From contig DASUJH010000053.1 of assembly GCA_036279355.1 (NCBI GenBank), forward strand, positions 1 to 42,404: a stretch of DNA of 42,404 nt, given 5' to 3'. Position numbers and translations under genes: made by a program. This document shows, piece by piece, positions 40,389 through 42,404 of the stretch; position 1 is the first letter of the stretch; every line of letters starts with the position of its first letter. The stretch is from Gemmatimonadales bacterium. GTDB lineage: Bacteria; Gemmatimonadota; Gemmatimonadetes; Gemmatimonadales; GWC2-71-9. Below the pieces are notes generated by a model. The model had not been told where the DNA came from, made no database searches, and saw only the letters and a program-made list of their open reading frames with translations.

Positions 40389-41546
40389 ATGACGCTCATT
40401 CGCCCCTTGGTGACGAGTCTCGCGCTCGGCGCGCTCGCGCTGCCCTCCGTCGCGTCGCACCAGGCACCGGCCCCGACGTCGGCGCGGACCGCCGCCGCCG
40501 CCGCCGGACGAACCCGGACGTATTACATCGCCGCCGACCCGGTCGCGTGGGATTACGTGCCGGGTGGTCGAGACGAGATCGCGGGCCGCCCTTATGCCGA
40601 TTCCGCGTTCTTCGCTGCCGCCAAGCCGAGGCCGGCGAGTACCAGCTACCACAAGGTGCTCTACCGCGAATACACCGACAGCACCTTCCGGACGCTCAAG
40701 CCGAGACCGCCCGAGTGGCAGCACCTGGGCTTCCTCGGTCCCGTGATTCACGCGGTGGTGGGCGACACCATCCGCGTCGTGTTCCGCAACAACGGAGCGC
40801 GGCCCTACAGCATGCATCCGCATGGCGTGTTCTACGAGAAAAGCTCGGAAGGCGCGCCGTACAACGACGGCGCGGGAGACGGACGCACGGGCAACGGCGT
40901 GCCACCCGGCGGCACCTTCGTGTACGTCTGGCCGGTGCCCGAGCGCGCCGGTCCGGGGCCGATGGACGGCAGCTCGGTCATGTGGATGTATCACTCCCAC
41001 GTGGATGAGGCGCGCGACATCAACACCGGCCTGTTGGGCGCCATGATCATCACCGCGCGCGGCATGGCTCGGCCGGACGGCAGCCCCAAGGACGTGGACC
41101 GGGAAATCGTGACCGCCTTCGCCCAGGTGGAGGAGAACCTGAGCTGGCTCGCGGACGAAAATCTTCCGCCGCTCGATTCTGTGGAGAAACTGAAGCCGAT
41201 CCCCAATCCGTCGGAGACCGACGCCGCCTATCCCTGGTACGTGAAGTTCACCATTAACGGGTACATCCACGGGAACCTGCCGGTCGACGATCTCACGATT
41301 CGGCGGGGGCAGCGGGTCCGCTGGTATGTGATGTCCTCGACCAACGACTTCGACGTCCACGCGCCCCACTGGCACGGCAATGACGTGCTCGTGGGCGGCA
41401 TGCGCACCGACGTGCTCACGCTCTCGTTCATGGGGATGTCGATCGCGAACATGGTCCCCGACAATGTGGGCACCTGGCTCTTCCACTGCCACGTCTCGTT
41501 CCACAACGCGGCGGGGATGGCGGTGCGCTATCGGGTCACCGGCTGA
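40389..41546 (+). CDS. Two-domain multicopper oxidase
   Basis: 385 aa. Signal peptide TLIRPLVTSLALGALALPSV. The four His copper motifs are all there: SMHPHG (143-145), YHSH (202-204), HAPHWHG (324-329) and FHCHVSFHNAAGM, giving T1 Cys367, His372 and Met377. The first domain lacks a T1 Cys, so the T1 copper is only in the second domain, as in two-domain laccases or nitrite-reductase-like enzymes. The protein likely oxidises a metal ion or phenol in the envelope and would be a trimer by family precedent. GGGAGACCTGCC precedes the ATG at 40389. Confidence 0.94.
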   Translation: MTLIRPLVTSLALGALALPSVASHQAPAPTSARTAAAAAGRTRTYYIAADPVAWDYVPGGRDEIAGRPYADSAFFAAAKPRPASTSYHKVLYREYTDSTFRTLKPRPPEWQHLGFLGPVIHAVVGDTIRVVFRNNGARPYSMHPHGVFYEKSSEGAPYNDGAGDGRTGNGVPPGGTFVYVWPVPERAGPGPMDGSSVMWMYHSHVDEARDINTGLLGAMIITARGMARPDGSPKDVDREIVTAFAQVEENLSWLADENLPPLDSVEKLKPIPNPSETDAAYPWYVKFTINGYIHGNLPVDDLTIRRGQRVRWYVMSSTNDFDVHAPHWHGNDVLVGGMRTDVLTLSFMGMSIANMVPDNVGTWLFHCHVSFHNAAGMAVRYRVTG

Positions 41547-41571
41547 GCCTGGGGCGCCAATATCATGATGG

Positions 41572-41647
41572 CCAGCACCGCCAGGGCGGCACCGCGTCGC
41601 GCTGCACCTGCGTCTAGGGATCTTCGACGCCGCCCTGGCGGTGCTGG
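41572..41647. repeat. Perfect 19-bp inverted repeat after the multicopper oxidase gene
   Basis: CCAGCACCGCCAGGGCGGC at 41572-41590 and its exact reverse complement at 41629-41647 enclose a 38-nt loop. The stem starts 25 nt after the multicopper oxidase stop, where it could act as a terminator. The right arm is also coding-like sequence (AALAVL) of the adjacent decayed membrane protein, so the left arm looks like an inverted copy of it made at the deletion junction. Confidence 0.75.
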
Positions 41648-42083
41648 TCGTCATCTTGGGGGCGTTCACCGTGACGATTGCCGTGCACCTGGGCGGGGAT
41701 CACGTGCCGCCCAGCGTGCAGCCGGCGACGTTTCTCGCCAACGGCTGGAGCTTGCGATGTTTGCCGGTCTGACCGGCACCGGCCTGGCGTTCCGTCTGGT
41801 GCATCCCGATGTGCACAAACGCCTGATGCTGTTGGCAACGATCCTGCTGCTCGATGCCGCGCTGGCACGCTTCATCGGTGCGTATACGCACTGGACGACC
41901 GATAGCGGCACGGCACGCGACTGATTGATGCTGGCGTGCGTCGTCGTGGATGTCGCGCGCACCCGCCGCCTGCATCCCGCCTTCATCGTCGGCGGCCTCG
42001 CCGTGTTCTCCACCGAGTACATCGCCGGCTGGCTAGCCGGCACCGCGGCGTGGGCGAACTTCGCGGCCAGCGTGGTGAGCTGA
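41599..42083 (+). pseudogene. Frameshifted, 5'-truncated membrane protein gene
   Basis: One frame gives ALHLRLGIFDAALAVLVVIL, GAFTVTIAVHLGGDHVPPS and stops at 41772; a shifted frame resumes at about 41758 with FAGLTGTGLAFRLVHPDVHK, RLMLLATILLLDAALARFI, meets a TGA at 41922-41924, then reads on LMLACVVVDVARTRRLHPAF up to 42083. The order (RLG..., HKRLMLLATI, LARF, RRLHPAF, final helix) matches the intact membrane protein at 27547-28290, whose N-terminal half has no counterpart here. So this is a related gene broken by one frameshift, one in-frame stop and loss of the 5' half. Confidence 0.85.
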
Positions 42084-42216
42084 CCGCACCAACGTCGGCA
42101 GAGCCGGTGCGCCGTGTCACCGGCGACTACCTCAACCCCAAGGTCAATCGGAGGGCGGTTATCGTCCTGGTTCGCGGCTCGAGTTCGAGGGATGGGAGCC
42201 GAACTTCACGGCGCGG

Positions 42217-42404
42217 TCATCGGGTGGGCTGCGCCGACGCGGAGAACAGAAAACGTGCGTAGCCGAGCTCCGCCGCGTTCTTGGTGAGCTCGACGTTGAC
42301 CCATGCGACGACGTCGCCGAACGGGCGGTCCTGAAAGGGCCAGCGCGTTCGCCGCGTGGATTGCAGATCCTCAGCCGTGATCCGGTCGAGCACCACGCGC
42401 CACC
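42217..42404 (-). CDS. DinB-like protein, C-terminal part
   Basis: The frame enters from the right edge and ends at the TGA at 42217. The last 61 residues (WRVVLDRITAEDLQSTRRTR, WPFQDRPFGDVVAWVNVELT, KNAAELGYARFLFSASAQPT, R) resemble the final helix of DinB-superfamily proteins with the FGDVVAWVNxELxKNAAELGYARFL motif. The start and active-site part lie outside the window. The overlapping plus-strand frame at 41936-42262 is a shadow of this gene and the pseudogene. Confidence 0.72.
   Translation of the reverse strand, partial: WRVVLDRITAEDLQSTRRTRWPFQDRPFGDVVAWVNVELTKNAAELGYARFLFSASAQPTR

Noticed and set aside
40311-41669. 452-aa minus-strand reading frame
   Set aside because: Antisense to the multicopper oxidase, His- and Arg-rich, no motif.
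1-42404. tRNA, rRNA, transposase or integrase genes
   Set aside because: None recognised on either strand. The toxin-antitoxin region shows no transposase or terminal repeats, so no mobile element is called.

Overview
The window is very GC-rich and gene-dense. Genes are mostly on the minus strand, packed with 4-nt start/stop overlaps. Many products are lipoproteins or small enzymes, and there is a large Ser/Thr kinase with TPRs, a BTAD regulator with TPRs, a DUF305/LVIVD pair and kelch proteins. This style suggests a soil-type Gemmatimonadota or a similar uncultured phylum. That assignment is an inference from gene content; the window holds no rRNA or other marker gene.

Layout. 1-3197: the leading end of a type I-G (formerly I-U, 'Dpsyc') CRISPR-Cas operon, with cas3 (C-terminal HD nuclease) translationally coupled to a Csb3/Cas8-type gene that runs off the left edge. 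No CRISPR array is visible. An 11-bp perfect inverted repeat lies upstream of cas3. 3725-6203: etfB-etfA, followed in the same operon by a nucleotidyltransferase and a small helical partner. 6356-7291: an alpha/beta hydrolase facing a DNA-repair-flavoured run (mug, tag, a GATase-GyrI-like fusion, ABM, DUF1697, DUF1330, VOC). 11545-16403: hypothetical genes, a kelch lipoprotein, a Dph6-like ATPase next to a corrinoid-binding BtuF-like protein and a methyltransferase, and DUF456. 16460-17654: a scar region with a GNAT-like remnant, a HigBA-like toxin-antitoxin pair and a cupin gene cut off at its 3' end. 17669-22361: DinB, an OB-fold lipoprotein, GNAT, a lipoprotein remnant, a coiled-coil membrane protein, LVIVD and DUF305. 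22536-28290: OsmC, then a minus-strand run of MBL hydrolase, membrane protein, NTF2-like, PEP mutase/ICL family, a small DUF2780-like protein, a lipoprotein, CsaA, an ICMT-like protein and a six- to seven-helix membrane protein. 28522-36394: an F420-dependent-type oxidoreductase, the kinase, a PhnB remnant, SnoaL-like genes, an AraC regulator, a methyltransferase, DinB and an esterase. 36477-42404: a BTAD regulator divergent from a duplicated-domain lipoprotein and a two-domain multicopper oxidase. These are followed by a frameshifted relative of the 27547-28290 membrane protein and the C-terminal end of another DinB-like gene.

Cross-cutting themes. (i) Translational coupling by NTGA overlaps is pervasive, and in at least two cases the family alignment, a Shine-Dalgarno-like element and the overlap all point to a CUG start. 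(ii) At least five gene remnants (cupin, GNAT, lipoprotein, PhnB, membrane protein) show active erosion, one of them next to a toxin-antitoxin module. (iii) The kinase and the BTAD regulator share a sensor plan: cytoplasmic output domain, one membrane helix, a TolB/FlgO-like domain, then TPR-type repeats. I found no single locus that is certainly a new system. The best candidates are the nucleotidyltransferase pair appended to etfBA beside the CRISPR operon, the GATase-GyrI fusion coupled to two DNA glycosylases, and the Dph6-like/BtuF-like pair.
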